A DNA stretch of 64,000 nucleotides, from contig NZ_RHHT01000002.1 of the NCBI RefSeq assembly GCF_003710985.1, forward strand, positions 248,001 to 312,000. Direction: 5' to 3'. The translations under genes were made by a program, and so were the position numbers. The notes under the pieces were generated by a model that searched no databases, was not told the DNA's origin, and saw nothing but the letters and a program-made list of their open reading frames with translations. This document shows positions 54,372-63,459 of the stretch, one piece after another. This DNA is from Brevibacillus panacihumi. GTDB taxonomy: Bacteria; Bacillota; Bacilli; Brevibacillales; Brevibacillaceae. Position 1 is the first letter of the stretch. Each line of letters starts with the position of its first letter.

Positions 54372-54398
54372 CTTTCGAAAAAGGAAGGGGAGTGAACC

Positions 54399-54947
54399 AT
54401 GGGGCAAGAAGCGCTTGTAATTGGAGGAACGGGCATGCTGGCCGATACCGTTCTGTGGCTTGTCGGACAGGGGTATCGGGTCACGGTGCTGGCCCGTGAC
54501 CGCAAAAGGTTTGAGCAATTGCGGCAGGACCTGCCTGATCCACAGGCAGTGCATTTCATCCAGCTTGATTACCACCAGACGGCGGTGCTGAAGCAAGCAA
54601 TGGAGGAATGGGTTGCCGAGACGGGCTCAGTCGATCTGGTCGTATCCTGGATACATTCGAGTGCCCCGCTGGCACTGGAGACGATTCTAGACGCTCTCTC
54701 TGTTCAGCGCAAGCCATGGCGATTGTTTCAAGTTTGCGGAAGCCGCGCCTGGAAAAATCCCCCGCAAGAGATTGCAAGGGAGCACGTGCTATTTCGACGC
54801 GTCATCCTCGGATTCATCCTGGAGGAACAGTCGGCGAGATGGCTGTTCAATCACGAAATCTCACAAGGCGTCATCGATGCGATTCGCTCGGATCAGCCGC
54901 TATCTATTGTAGGCACGGTAGAACCTTGGGAGAAACGCCCCATATGA
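54399..54947 (+). CDS. Short Rossmann-fold (SDR-like) protein
   Basis: The product has 182 aa. It starts with a dinucleotide-binding motif, VIGGTGMLADTV (about 7-18), followed by ARDRKRFEQLR and an LVVSWIHSS segment near 82. It lacks the YxxxK catalytic pair of classical short-chain dehydrogenases and is shorter than they are, so enzymatic activity is uncertain. GAAGGGGAG precedes the ATG. It follows dtd by 27 bp and is likely cotranscribed. Its physiological role is unknown. Confidence 0.82.
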   Translation: MGQEALVIGGTGMLADTVLWLVGQGYRVTVLARDRKRFEQLRQDLPDPQAVHFIQLDYHQTAVLKQAMEEWVAETGSVDLVVSWIHSSAPLALETILDALSVQRKPWRLFQVCGSRAWKNPPQEIAREHVLFRRVILGFILEEQSARWLFNHEISQGVIDAIRSDQPLSIVGTVEPWEKRPI

Positions 54948-54948
54948 A

Positions 54949-55010
54949 AAGCCCTCCGGCGACAGCTTGGACGAAAAATTGTCTAGCTGCCGAGCCGGAG
55001 GGCTTCTTTT
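54949..55010. terminator. Bidirectional terminator between the SDR-like gene and the amidase
   Basis: AAGCCCTCCGGC (54949-54960) pairs perfectly with GCCGGAGGGCTT (54994-55005), followed by CTTTT on the plus strand and flanked by AAAA on the other side. Confidence 0.88.
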
Positions 55011-55027
55011 GTCTAGTACACAGTTGT

Positions 55028-56893
55028 TTAGCCGCCTTGATTGCTCAGAGTGGCAAAGTATTGAATAATCCCTTTGTACAAGCCTTCCGCAGCCAACTCC
55101 TGCTGCTGCTCAGAGCGCGCGCGGATCTCGTCATTGTAGTTGGAGAGGAAGCTGATCTCTGCCAGAATCGATGGGGTTGGATTCTCCCGCAAGACGAAGT
55201 AATTGCCGAAGCGTGCGTTCATATCCTTGTAGTTGGTCGCTTTGACGATTTCATTTTGCACGAGGGAGGCCAGCTTGCTGGAATTGCCGTCGCTGTAGTA
55301 GAAGACGATCGTTCCGTTCGTCGCCGTGTTCGGATGCGTATTGTGATGGATGCTGACGAAGATGTCCGCCTTGTTTTGAATGGCGATGTCTACCCGCTGC
55401 TGCAGGGTTAATTTGCGGTCATCAGCACGTGTCATGACCACCTTGGCTCCTGCTGATTCCAGCTTTTTGCGCAGGATGAGGGCGACTTGGAGGTTGACGG
55501 TCTTCTCTAGTGTCGCAAAGCTTGAGCCGGTTGCCCCATTGTCATTTCCGCCATGTCCCGGATCAACCACGATCACCTTGTTGACCAGTTCATTGCTTTT
55601 CAGGACGGCCGGAACCCCGACAGCCGATACAAGCCAGCCTGCTACGTAACCGCTGGAGCCGTCCCCGAAGCGAATGTGGAACCAGTCTCCCTCAGTATTG
55701 ACGATTTCATATTTCTCGCCTGTTTGAACCCGTTTCACGATCTCGTGCTGTGTACCAGGACCTTTGCGGATGTTGGTATCGGGATTGATGATCGTCACGT
55801 GCGGTCCGGCAGGTGTCGGATACTCGGGTATCGATACGGTGATAAGCCAGCCGGCGACCCATCCGGTTTTGCCTTCAGGGGTAGTGACCCGGTACCAGTC
55901 TCCTTGTTTTTGGACGATCGTCAGCTTCGTGCCGATGGCCAAAGTGGCCAGGACCGCGCTGGACGTATTGCCTTCACTGCGCAAATTGAGTCCGTCCGTG
56001 TTGACTGTCGCAGTTTGTACAGCCGGGGTTTGCGGCGTGTTGGGCGCCTGGACGTTCGGCTGGCTGCCGGTTGTTCCCGCATCAGGGACAGGCTGCTGCG
56101 ATGGCGCGTCCTCCTCTGTTTTGATCCAGGCGTTGACTCCTTGATAAGGAAATTGGACCCAGCCATTTTGCTTCGCCACGACCGTAATCGTGGAGCCCGC
56201 GTGCAATTGACCGATCGCTGGCGTAGAAGAGTCCGGAAATGCGTAGATATAGGGAGCGGAGTCCAGCGTCAGGCTGGCGCCTTGGACTGTGTCCTGTTTG
56301 GGAACCTGTACCTGGACGGGCGGGAGCTGCGTCACTGGAGCTGTCGTTCCGGTATTGCCGCTCACACTGGTTCCGCCGCTACCAGAAGTCCCTTGTTCCT
56401 TGACCAGCCATGCCGCGACCCACCCCTTTTTTGAGCCGGGCAATTGTATTTCGATCCAGTCTCCGCTCTTCTGCAGGACTGCAAAGCGGGTTCCTGGATT
56501 GATGGTTTGAACGATCTGATGATTGGTTCCTGGGCCGGAGCGAACATTCAGGTTCTCCGTGGTGCTCTCTATCGTTGCTGTGGCTGAAGGCGCCGCAGAG
56601 GCGGGCGGATTACTGCCTGCCGATGAGGAGGCGACGAATTGGCCGGATACCCAACCGCTCTTGCCGTCGGGGAGCTGCACTTGCACCCAGTCATTTTGTT
56701 GTGATAAGACTGGCAAAACAGTCTGGTTCGGGAGGGTCGTAATAATCGTGTCCTGGAGGCTGGGACCAGAACGGACGTTCAGCTTGTCCACAGTAACCTG
56801 AACAGAACCGGCGGCCCAAGCTGACGAGACAGGGATGGAGATGGCACAGACGATAGTCAGGAGCATCTTCAGGAATTTTTGACGAACAAACAC
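55028..56893 (-). CDS. N-acetylmuramoyl-L-alanine amidase with five SH3 repeats
   Basis: A wall hydrolase. The product has 621 aa. A signal peptide (about 1-27) ends SSAWA. Five bacterial SH3 domains follow. Four have the LNVRSGPS, LNVRSGPGT, LNLRSEGN and TNIRKGPGT type core; the third (APYIYAFPD) is degenerate. The C-terminal Amidase_3 domain (about 445-615) has VDPGHGGNDNGA, FVSIHHNTH and ILAEISFLSN, giving the zinc ligands and catalytic Glu. I chose GTG 56893, eight bases after AAAGGA; an ATG at 56902 has no spacing. It corresponds in place to yrvJ of B. subtilis. Confidence 0.92.
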   Translation of the reverse strand: MFVRQKFLKMLLTIVCAISIPVSSAWAAGSVQVTVDKLNVRSGPSLQDTIITTLPNQTVLPVLSQQNDWVQVQLPDGKSGWVSGQFVASSSAGSNPPASAAPSATATIESTTENLNVRSGPGTNHQIVQTINPGTRFAVLQKSGDWIEIQLPGSKKGWVAAWLVKEQGTSGSGGTSVSGNTGTTAPVTQLPPVQVQVPKQDTVQGASLTLDSAPYIYAFPDSSTPAIGQLHAGSTITVVAKQNGWVQFPYQGVNAWIKTEEDAPSQQPVPDAGTTGSQPNVQAPNTPQTPAVQTATVNTDGLNLRSEGNTSSAVLATLAIGTKLTIVQKQGDWYRVTTPEGKTGWVAGWLITVSIPEYPTPAGPHVTIINPDTNIRKGPGTQHEIVKRVQTGEKYEIVNTEGDWFHIRFGDGSSGYVAGWLVSAVGVPAVLKSNELVNKVIVVDPGHGGNDNGATGSSFATLEKTVNLQVALILRKKLESAGAKVVMTRADDRKLTLQQRVDIAIQNKADIFVSIHHNTHPNTATNGTIVFYYSDGNSSKLASLVQNEIVKATNYKDMNARFGNYFVLRENPTPSILAEISFLSNYNDEIRARSEQQQELAAEGLYKGIIQYFATLSNQGG

Positions 56894-57104
56894 GATAGAC
56901 ATCCTTTCCGAAAGATTTGCATACTCTCGCAATCATTTCTTGCATGATTTTGGCAATGTTTTGGGGTAAAGGTATTCCATTCTCCTTCCATCCTGGTTTT
57001 TCCTGCAACATCCGACAAACTTCTCGGGGAAATTGGCGTATGACATGCCGAAAAAGGCGGCAATACTAGCATATAGACTATCAATGCCAGGCAGGAGGGA
57101 AGAC

Positions 57105-57278
57105 GTGAGACAGTCGAGTAAAGAAACCTTTGCCCAAGAATTGAACCGGAAACTGTTTTCCGTCGACTTTCACGATTTTTTGGAAAAAGAGTCTCGTTTA
57201 AACGATATTGAAATGTCCAGAGAATTCCATATCAGTGTCCGAGATGTCCGGGCTTTGCGCAGAGGGGCAAAGCCGTAA
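57105..57278 (+). CDS. Small helix-turn-helix-like protein, 57 aa
   Basis: GTG 57105 follows GGAGGGAAG at a good distance. The second half, from LNDIEMSREFHIS to VRDVRALRR, reads like a helix-turn-helix of the sigma region 4 type. The first half is a charged helix (KETFAQELNRKLF). It is too short to be a sigma factor. It could be a small DNA-binding regulator or a spore-specific small protein. It lies divergent from the amidase and 75 bp before hemZ. I do not know a characterised homologue. Confidence 0.7.
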   Translation: MRQSSKETFAQELNRKLFSVDFHDFLEKESRLNDIEMSREFHISVRDVRALRRGAKP

Positions 57279-57353
57279 TCGGTTCTTTCTCAAGGGTTCG
57301 CCACACGTACGGTTGACCGGGCTTTTCGGGTCGGCTAAGATGAAGGGTGGCAA

Positions 57354-58886
57354 ATGAAAAAGCAGGTGAACCCAATGATTGAAATTACATGTGAAGGGCA
57401 CGCTTTCGAGCGGGAAGTCTCTTTGATTCTCGCCTTGTTCTACGAAGACCCCGCGCTTGCCTTCGTCCCTAGCTGGACAGATGAGCCGGGACTTAAACTG
57501 AAATTGACCTTGTCGCAGAGGGCAGACGGAGTCGAGGCAGCCAGTCAGCTTTTTGACGGGCGAAGAAGTCTGGCTCACCAGGTTCAACGCACCTATACAA
57601 GCCGTGAAGAAAAAGAAATGCGCAGAACGGCCAAACAGGCGATCAACTACGCTTTGCTGCTGGTGTTGGAAGAATACACCGGGATGGAGCAGGGATGGGG
57701 CATTTTGACAGGAATTCGTCCGACTAAATTGCTTCATCAACTCCTCTCGTCTGGAATTTCCCGGGAAGCAGCCCATCAAAAACTGCAGCAGGAAGTCGTG
57801 TTGCGTCCTTACAAGCTGAAGCTTTTGCAGGAAATCGTGGATCGTCAGTTGCAAGTGGTCCCGGACTTTTATCAAATAGACCGCGAACTGTCGATTTATA
57901 TTGGCATCCCCTTTTGTCCGACGAAGTGTGCTTACTGTACGTTTCCTGCATATGCCATTCGCTCGCATACCGCATCCGTCAATCCGTTCCTGGAAGGGCT
58001 GCACTACGAGATGGAGCGCATCGGAGAATGGCTGACGGCACATGACCAGAAAATCACTTCGATCTACTTTGGAGGCGGCACTCCGACCAGCATTACAGCA
58101 GAGGACATGGACCAGTTGTTCGAGACCATGCACCGCCGTTTTCCGCATATGGACCAGGTGCGGGAGCTGACTGTGGAAGCGGGCAGACCCGACACGATCA
58201 CACGAGAAAAGCTGGAAGTGATGAAGCGCTGGGAAGTGGATCGGATCAGCATCAACCCGCAGTCTTTTACCCAGGAGACCTTGCATGCCATCGGTCGCCA
58301 TCACACAGTGGAGGAAACGATCGAAAAGTATCACCTGGCGATGGAAATGGGGCTGACCAATATCAACATGGACCTGATCATCGGCTTGCCGAATGAGGGA
58401 ATTGCCGAGCTGGCCCATAGCCTGGCAGAAGTAGAGAAGCTGATGCCTGCCTCCCTGACGGTGCACACCTTGTCTTTTAAACGCGCATCGGAAATGACGC
58501 AGAACAAGGAGCGTTACCGGGTAGCCAGCCGGGAGGAGATCAGCCGGATGATGGAGATGGCATCTGAGTGGACGCAAGCGAACGGTTATTCGCCGTATTA
58601 TTTGTACCGCCAAAAAAATATTCTGGGCAATTTGGAGAATGTGGGTTACTCCAAGCCCGATCAGGAAAGCATTTATAACATCATGATCATGGAAGAAGTG
58701 CAGACCATTCTCGGACTAGGCTGCGGCGCGGTCTCCAAGCTGATGGCTCCGGGAAGCGGAAAGCTGACTCGCTGGCCCAACCCGAAGGACCCGAAGACGT
58801 ACAATGACACCTACAAGACTCTGGTCGAGAATAAACTGAGGGACCTGGAAGAAATCTACGCGGAAAAATCCGTCACTCGAGGCTGA
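57354..58886 (+). CDS. hemZ: Coproporphyrinogen III oxidase-like radical SAM protein HemZ
   Basis: The product has 510 aa and belongs to the HemN-related HemZ group. The radical SAM cluster motif is C188-PTK-C192-AY-C195 in PFCPTKCAYC, and the SAM-binding YFGGGTPTS follows near 233. A HemZ-type N-terminal extension of about 175 residues precedes it. In B. subtilis HemZ is linked to anaerobic coproporphyrinogen oxidation, though many HemN relatives have other roles. GAAGGGTGG precedes the ATG; ATG 57375 is a less likely start. It stands alone before the hisS leader. Confidence 0.9.
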   Translation: MKKQVNPMIEITCEGHAFEREVSLILALFYEDPALAFVPSWTDEPGLKLKLTLSQRADGVEAASQLFDGRRSLAHQVQRTYTSREEKEMRRTAKQAINYALLLVLEEYTGMEQGWGILTGIRPTKLLHQLLSSGISREAAHQKLQQEVVLRPYKLKLLQEIVDRQLQVVPDFYQIDRELSIYIGIPFCPTKCAYCTFPAYAIRSHTASVNPFLEGLHYEMERIGEWLTAHDQKITSIYFGGGTPTSITAEDMDQLFETMHRRFPHMDQVRELTVEAGRPDTITREKLEVMKRWEVDRISINPQSFTQETLHAIGRHHTVEETIEKYHLAMEMGLTNINMDLIIGLPNEGIAELAHSLAEVEKLMPASLTVHTLSFKRASEMTQNKERYRVASREEISRMMEMASEWTQANGYSPYYLYRQKNILGNLENVGYSKPDQESIYNIMIMEEVQTILGLGCGAVSKLMAPGSGKLTRWPNPKDPKTYNDTYKTLVENKLRDLEEIYAEKSVTRG

Positions 58887-58921
58887 AATCCTGATCAAAA
58901 AATGTTTTTCAAAACCGCCTG

Positions 58922-58950
58922 TTGACGCAGGATTCCGAGTTTGCTATGAT
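58922..58950 (+). promoter_or_regulatory. Sigma-A promoter of hisS-aspS
   Basis: TTGACG (58922-58927) and TATGAT (58945-58950) are separated by 17 bp. The T-box leader begins just downstream. Confidence 0.8.
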
Positions 58951-58957
58951 TCACATT

Positions 58958-59286
58958 AAGCTTTTTTCAACCGAATGGAACAAATCTGATGACGGGAAAA
59001 AGTAATCAGGAACCGCTGGAGCAGAGAGCAAGCATCGAGGCTGAGAATGCTTGCCGAAGACGACTTGGTGAAGGACATCCCCGAAGACCGCAGTGAACAG
59101 ATGAGCGCATGGCTCTCCTCAGTAACTGGCTGGCGCTTAGCCCGCGTTATGGGCTTACAAGTGGAAGGGTCCCGAATGATCATATTGGGGGATCTTCAAA
59201 CAGGGTGGCACCACGGAAGATAAACAAGTCTTTCGTCCCTGACATGCGGCGTATGCATCATGTCAGGCGGCGAGGGGCTTTTTTTA
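58958..59286 (+). ncRNA. T-box leader of hisS-aspS
   Basis: The T-box sequence AGGGTGGCACCACGG lies near 59202-59215. Stem I signs are present: GATGACGGGAAAAAGTA near 58989, CAGAGAGC near 59023, and the apical stem GCAAGCAT/ATGCTTGC. The terminator CCTGACATG (59238-59246)/CATGTCAGG (59259-59267) is followed by T residues at 59279-59285. The antiterminator would pair AGGG (59202-59205) with CCCT (59237-59240). Uncharged tRNA binding thus turns on hisS and aspS. The specifier is probably in GGACATCC near 59073-59080 (see findings). Confidence 0.93.
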
Positions 59287-59315
59287 TTTCTTGCCAAAAA
59301 TGGAGGTTCAATTCT

Positions 59316-60584
59316 ATGAAAAAAATTCAGATTCCACGCGGCACCCAGGATATCCTGCCGGGTACAGTGGAGCTGTGGCACTACGTGGAGAGCAAGGCCC
59401 GCGATCTCTGCCGCCGCTACAACTACCAGGAAATCCGCACACCGCTCTTCGAAAGCACCGAATTGTTCATTCGCGGCGTGGGCGAGACGACAGATGTCGT
59501 GGAGAAAGAGATGTACAGCGTCGCCAATCCGCGCAGTACCGATGCTCTGACTCTTCGTCCAGAGGGGACGGCAGGGGTCGTTCGCTCATACGTGGAGAAC
59601 AAGCTGTACGGTTCACCCAATCAGCCGACCAAGCAGTACTACCTGGGACCGATGTTCCGCCACGAGCGTCCGCAGGCGGGCCGCTATCGCCAGTTTGTAC
59701 AGTTCGGCGTAGAGGCGATTGGCAGCAGCGACCCGGCAATTGACGCGGAAGTCATCAGTGTCGCCATTCGCTTGTATCAGGAGCTGGGACTTACCGGGCT
59801 ATCTGTAGAACTGAACAGCGTAGGGACGCTGGAGGACCGGGCACGTCATCGCGAGCACCTGCTCGCTCACCTGAACGCGGTGCGCTCGGAGCTTTGTGAG
59901 GATTGCCAATCCCGCATCGACCGCAATCCGCTGCGCGTGCTCGACTGTAAAAATGAAAAATGCCGCGAGCTGACCAAAGACGCGCCATCCATCCTGGATT
60001 ATCTGAGTGAAGAGTCTGCAGCCCACTTTGAAGCTGTTAAAGGCTATCTCGAAGCGCTGGGAATCTCGTACTATGTCAATCCACGCCTGGTTCGCGGACT
60101 TGACTACTACACCCTGACTGCATTCGAGATCAAGATGGCGGAGATCGGCGCGGTCGAAACGCTTTGCGGCGGCGGCCGCTACAACGGACTGGTTGCCGAT
60201 CTGGGCGGAGACGACATGCCGGGAATCGGATTTGCACTCAGCATTGAGCGCTTGCTGCTGGCATTGGAGAAGCAAGGGATTCAGCTTCCGACCCCCAGCG
60301 GAATTGATTGCTTCGTAGTCGTTCAGACACCGGAAGCCAAAAAAGCTGCCTTTGTTCTCGTCGATCAGCTTCGCCAGGCAGGAATCTCCGCCGAGCAGGA
60401 TTACCTCGACCGCAAGATGAAGGCGCAGTTGAAACAAGCCGATCGTTTGGAGGCGCGTTTTACCGCCATCATCGGCGAATCGGAACTCGCGAATGGCACC
60501 GTCGTCGTCAAGGAAATGGCGACAGGCGAACAGCAAGAAGTCAAACAGGAAGACCTCGTCAAATATTTGACAGAGAAAAAATAA
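59316..60584 (+). CDS. hisS: Histidyl-tRNA synthetase
   Basis: A class II synthetase that charges tRNA-His. The product has 422 aa from ATG 59316, preceded by GGAGG. Motif 1 lies in PLFESTELFIRGVG, motif 2 in YLGPMFRHERPQAGRYRQF near 104-122, and the histidine-specific loops are LVRGLDYYT near 257 and GGRYNGL near 283. Motif 3 is GIGFALSIERLLL near 304. A C-terminal anticodon-binding domain ends the protein. An upstream in-frame start at 59109 lies within the T-box RNA and is rejected. The aspS gene follows after 24 bp. Confidence 0.97.
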   Translation: MKKIQIPRGTQDILPGTVELWHYVESKARDLCRRYNYQEIRTPLFESTELFIRGVGETTDVVEKEMYSVANPRSTDALTLRPEGTAGVVRSYVENKLYGSPNQPTKQYYLGPMFRHERPQAGRYRQFVQFGVEAIGSSDPAIDAEVISVAIRLYQELGLTGLSVELNSVGTLEDRARHREHLLAHLNAVRSELCEDCQSRIDRNPLRVLDCKNEKCRELTKDAPSILDYLSEESAAHFEAVKGYLEALGISYYVNPRLVRGLDYYTLTAFEIKMAEIGAVETLCGGGRYNGLVADLGGDDMPGIGFALSIERLLLALEKQGIQLPTPSGIDCFVVVQTPEAKKAAFVLVDQLRQAGISAEQDYLDRKMKAQLKQADRLEARFTAIIGESELANGTVVVKEMATGEQQEVKQEDLVKYLTEKK

Positions 60585-60608
60585 AGAACCTTAGTGGAGG
60601 GACTCATC

Positions 60609-62399
60609 ATGGCATGGCAATCTCGCTCCGTGCATTGCGGAGAAGTGACAAAAGAACACGTAGGGCAAGAAATCGTCTTGAACGGCTGGGTACAGACTCG
60701 CCGCGACCTTGGCGGCGTCATCTTTATTGACTTCCGCGACCGCACCGGGATCGTCCAAATCGTCTTCAACCCCGAGTACAACAAGCCCGCTTGGGAAATC
60801 GCCGACAAAGTAAGAAGCGAATATGTTCTGGCCGTAAAAGGGGAAGTGGTCAATCGCGCTCCAGAAGCGGTCAACCCGAAATTGCAAACGGGCGAAGTGG
60901 AAGTCCATATTTCCGAGATCCAAATCCTCAACGACGCCAAAACACCGCCATTCCCGATCGAAGACGATCTCAATGTCGATGAGCAGGTGCGCCTGAAATA
61001 CCGCTATCTCGACCTTCGCCGTCCGGAAATGCAGCGTTCTCTGATCCTGCGCAGTAAAGCAGCCAAAGCTTTCCGCGATTACCTCGACGAGAATGGCTTC
61101 GTGGAAGTAGAAACACCGATGCTGCAAAAAAGCACGCCAGAAGGAGCGCGCGATTATCTGGTTCCTTCCCGCGTACATCCAGGCGAGTTCTACGCATTGC
61201 CGCAATCTCCACAGCTGTTCAAACAGCTGCTGATGGTATCCGGTCTGGAGCGTTACTATCAGATCGCCCGCTGCTTCCGCGACGAAGACCTGCGTGCCGA
61301 CCGCCAACCGGAGTTTACCCAGGTGGACATCGAGACCTCCTTCCTCCCGATGGAAGAGATTTTGCCGATGATGGAAAAAATGGTTGCATACGTCTTCAAG
61401 CAAACCATCGGCGTCGATGTGCCAACACCGTTCCCGCGTCTCACTTATGCAGAAGCGATGGGACGCTACGGCTCCGACAAACCAGACGTTCGCTTCGGCA
61501 TGGAGCTGACAGATGTATCGGACGTCGTAGCCAACAGTGATTTCAAAGTGTTTGCCAGCGTTGTAGCAAGCGGCGGTCAGGTAAAAGCGATCAACGCGAA
61601 AGGCTGCGGCCACTATTCCCGCAAGGAAGCAGACGATCTGGCGAAATTCGCTGCCCGCTATGGAGCGAAAGGCTTGGCTTGGATCGGTCTGAAAGACGGC
61701 GAATTGAAAGGGCCAATCGTCAAGTTCTTCAAAGAAGAAGAAATGAATGAAATGAAAAAACGTTTGAACGCCGAAGAAGGAGACTTGCTCCTGTTCGTGG
61801 CAGACAAGCCAAAGGTAGTAGCGGATGCCCTCGGCGCCCTGCGTACCAAGCTGGCAGCCGAGCTGGGACTCATCGACCACAGCAAATTTGCTTTCCTGTG
61901 GGTCGTGGACTTCCCGCTGGTCGAATGGGACGAGGAAGCGAAACGCTACGTAGCACTGCACCATCCTTTTACCCGTCCAAAAGACGAGGACCTGCACCTG
62001 TTCGACACCGACCCGGGACAGATCCGTGCGCAAGCGTACGATATGGTCCTCAACGGCTACGAGCTGGGCGGCGGTTCGATGCGGATCTTCAAACGCGACG
62101 TACAGGAGAAAATGTTCAAAGCACTCGGCTTTACACCGGAAGAAGCGCGTGAGCAGTTCGGCTTCCTCCTGGATGCCTTTGAATACGGGACGCCACCGCA
62201 CGGCGGAATCGCGCTTGGCTTGGATCGTCTGATCATGCTTTTGGCTGGACGCAACAACCTGCGCGAAGTAATTGCCTTCCCAAAAACTGCCAGCGCGAGC
62301 GATCTGATGGTAAACGCTCCAGATGTGGTATCCCCGAAACAGCTGAAAGAACTGCATATCGACACGATTGCAGAACAGGAAGACAAGGGAAACGCATAG
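60609..62399 (+). CDS. aspS: Aspartyl-tRNA synthetase (bacterial type)
   Basis: A class II synthetase that charges tRNA-Asp. The product has 596 aa from ATG 60609, preceded by TGGAGGGA. The OB-fold anticodon domain (about 1-105) is followed by motif 1, then the flipping-loop region [13 protein letters not shown] near 199, and motif 2 [15 protein letters not shown] near 220. The GAD insertion domain (about 290-420) is typical of bacterial AspRS. Motif 3 is [15 protein letters not shown] near 536. It shares the T-box-controlled transcript with hisS. Confidence 0.98.
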   Translation: MAWQSRSVHCGEVTKEHVGQEIVLNGWVQTRRDLGGVIFIDFRDRTGIVQIVFNPEYNKPAWEIADKVRSEYVLAVKGEVVNRAPEAVNPKLQTGEVEVHISEIQILNDAKTPPFPIEDDLNVDEQVRLKYRYLDLRRPEMQRSLILRSKAAKAFRDYLDENGFVEVETPMLQKSTPEGARDYLVPSRVHPGEFYALPQSPQLFKQLLMVSGLERYYQIARCFRDEDLRADRQPEFTQVDIETSFLPMEEILPMMEKMVAYVFKQTIGVDVPTPFPRLTYAEAMGRYGSDKPDVRFGMELTDVSDVVANSDFKVFASVVASGGQVKAINAKGCGHYSRKEADDLAKFAARYGAKGLAWIGLKDGELKGPIVKFFKEEEMNEMKKRLNAEEGDLLLFVADKPKVVADALGALRTKLAAELGLIDHSKFAFLWVVDFPLVEWDEEAKRYVALHHPFTRPKDEDLHLFDTDPGQIRAQAYDMVLNGYELGGGSMRIFKRDVQEKMFKALGFTPEEAREQFGFLLDAFEYGTPPHGGIALGLDRLIMLLAGRNNLREVIAFPKTASASDLMVNAPDVVSPKQLKELHIDTIAEQEDKGNA

Positions 62400-62456
62400 C
62401 GGCAAGCGACTTGCACAGATGCATGACACTTTGATACATTGGTTATAGTAGAAGAT

Positions 62457-62625
62457 AAGCCCTACGATGTCCGTGACATCTGATCGTTTTGAGCCACAAT
62501 GTTTGAATCGGGAGTCGAACGTCCCAACTGGAAAGGCATGCCTCCGCAAGAGTGGAAGTCTTGTTCAGTTGGGCAGACGCCCACCTGCGATGAGCAGGTT
62601 CAAAACGTAGGAAATCACGGCATAA
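62457..62625 (+). ncRNA. ssrS: 6S RNA
   Basis: In B. subtilis the 6S-1 RNA gene (bsrA) lies between aspS and yrvM (tcdA), the same place as here. The sequence forms a closing stem from CCTAC (62461-62465) with GTAGG (62607-62611), and CGTTTTGA (62485-62492) with TCAAAACG (62600-62607). A long internal stem is CCCAACTG (62523-62530) with CAGTTGGG (62566-62573), and ACCTGC/GCAGGT forms a side hairpin. These fit 6S RNA, which mimics an open promoter to hold RNA polymerase. A TATAGT at 62444-62449 may be the -10 element. The ends are approximate. Confidence 0.75.
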
Positions 62626-62699
62626 TGGGGCTGCTTTATTCCCTGGAATCCTACTTTTCCGATGGACAATTACTCTGCTTTGAAAGGTGAAAAATACGT

Positions 62700-63455
62700 A
62701 TGCTTCATCAATTTTCCCGTTGTGAATTGGCCTTCGGTCCTGAAGGTTTGGAAAAAATGAAAAACAGCCGCGTCGCCGTCCTGGGGATTGGCGGGGTAGG
62801 CTCCTTTACCGTAGAAGCATTGGCGCGAACTGGCGTAGGCAAGCTGGTGCTGGTGGACAAGGATGTCGTCGATATTACGAATTGCAACCGGCAGATTCAC
62901 GCGACTTTGCATACCATCGGACAGAAAAAAGCGGAGCTGATGAAAGAGCGCGTGGCGGCCATCAATCCCGAATGCGAGGTCATCACGCTGAACATGTTTT
63001 ACAGCGAAGAGACCGCCGATCAATTTTTTGCCCATGAAGTGGATTATATTGTAGACGCGATGGATATCATGTCTGCCAAGCTCCACATCATTCAGGAGGC
63101 AAAACGGCGCAATATCCCGATTATCTCCAGCATGGGCGCAGCGAATAAAATGGACCCGACCCGCTTTGAAGTCGCGGACATTTCGCAGACGAGCTATGAT
63201 CCAATCGCCAAGGTCATTCGTCGCGAGCTGCGCAAAAAAGGCATCTATAAAGGGGTAAAAGTGGTGTATTCCCGCGAGATTCCGGTCGAGATCCGCACGG
63301 ATGTACGAGAGCAGATCGTCACCAACCCGGATTCTCCGATCAGCAAGGTTCGGCAGCCTCCAGCGAGCAATGCATTCGTCCCGTCTGTGGCAGGATTGAT
63401 CCTGGCCAGTGTGGTCGTACGCGATCTGCTTGAGTGGCAGCCGGTGAAAGGGTAG
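62700..63455 (+). CDS. tcdA: tRNA threonylcarbamoyladenosine dehydratase
   Basis: An E1-like enzyme that cyclises t6A37 of tRNA to ct6A. The product has 251 aa. The nucleotide-binding motif is VLGIGGVGSFTVEALARTG near 27-45, then DKDVVDITNCNRQ near 56-68 and DAMDIMSAK near 120. The C-terminal part has PPASNAFVPSVAGL. GAAAGGTGA lies upstream of the ATG. Its position after aspS and 6S RNA matches yrvM of B. subtilis. Confidence 0.95.
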   Translation: MLHQFSRCELAFGPEGLEKMKNSRVAVLGIGGVGSFTVEALARTGVGKLVLVDKDVVDITNCNRQIHATLHTIGQKKAELMKERVAAINPECEVITLNMFYSEETADQFFAHEVDYIVDAMDIMSAKLHIIQEAKRRNIPIISSMGAANKMDPTRFEVADISQTSYDPIAKVIRRELRKKGIYKGVKVVYSREIPVEIRTDVREQIVTNPDSPISKVRQPPASNAFVPSVAGLILASVVVRDLLEWQPVKG

Positions 63456-63459
63456 GAAG

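Noticed and set aside
60591-62549. A 652-codon open frame on the minus strand opposite aspS
   Set aside because: The plus strand encodes an unmistakable AspRS, and the long antisense frame follows from its codon bias. It also runs into the 6S RNA.
62499-62690. A 63-codon plus-strand frame between aspS and tcdA
   Set aside because: It lies inside the 6S RNA gene, has no ribosome-binding site, and the structured pairing explains the sequence.
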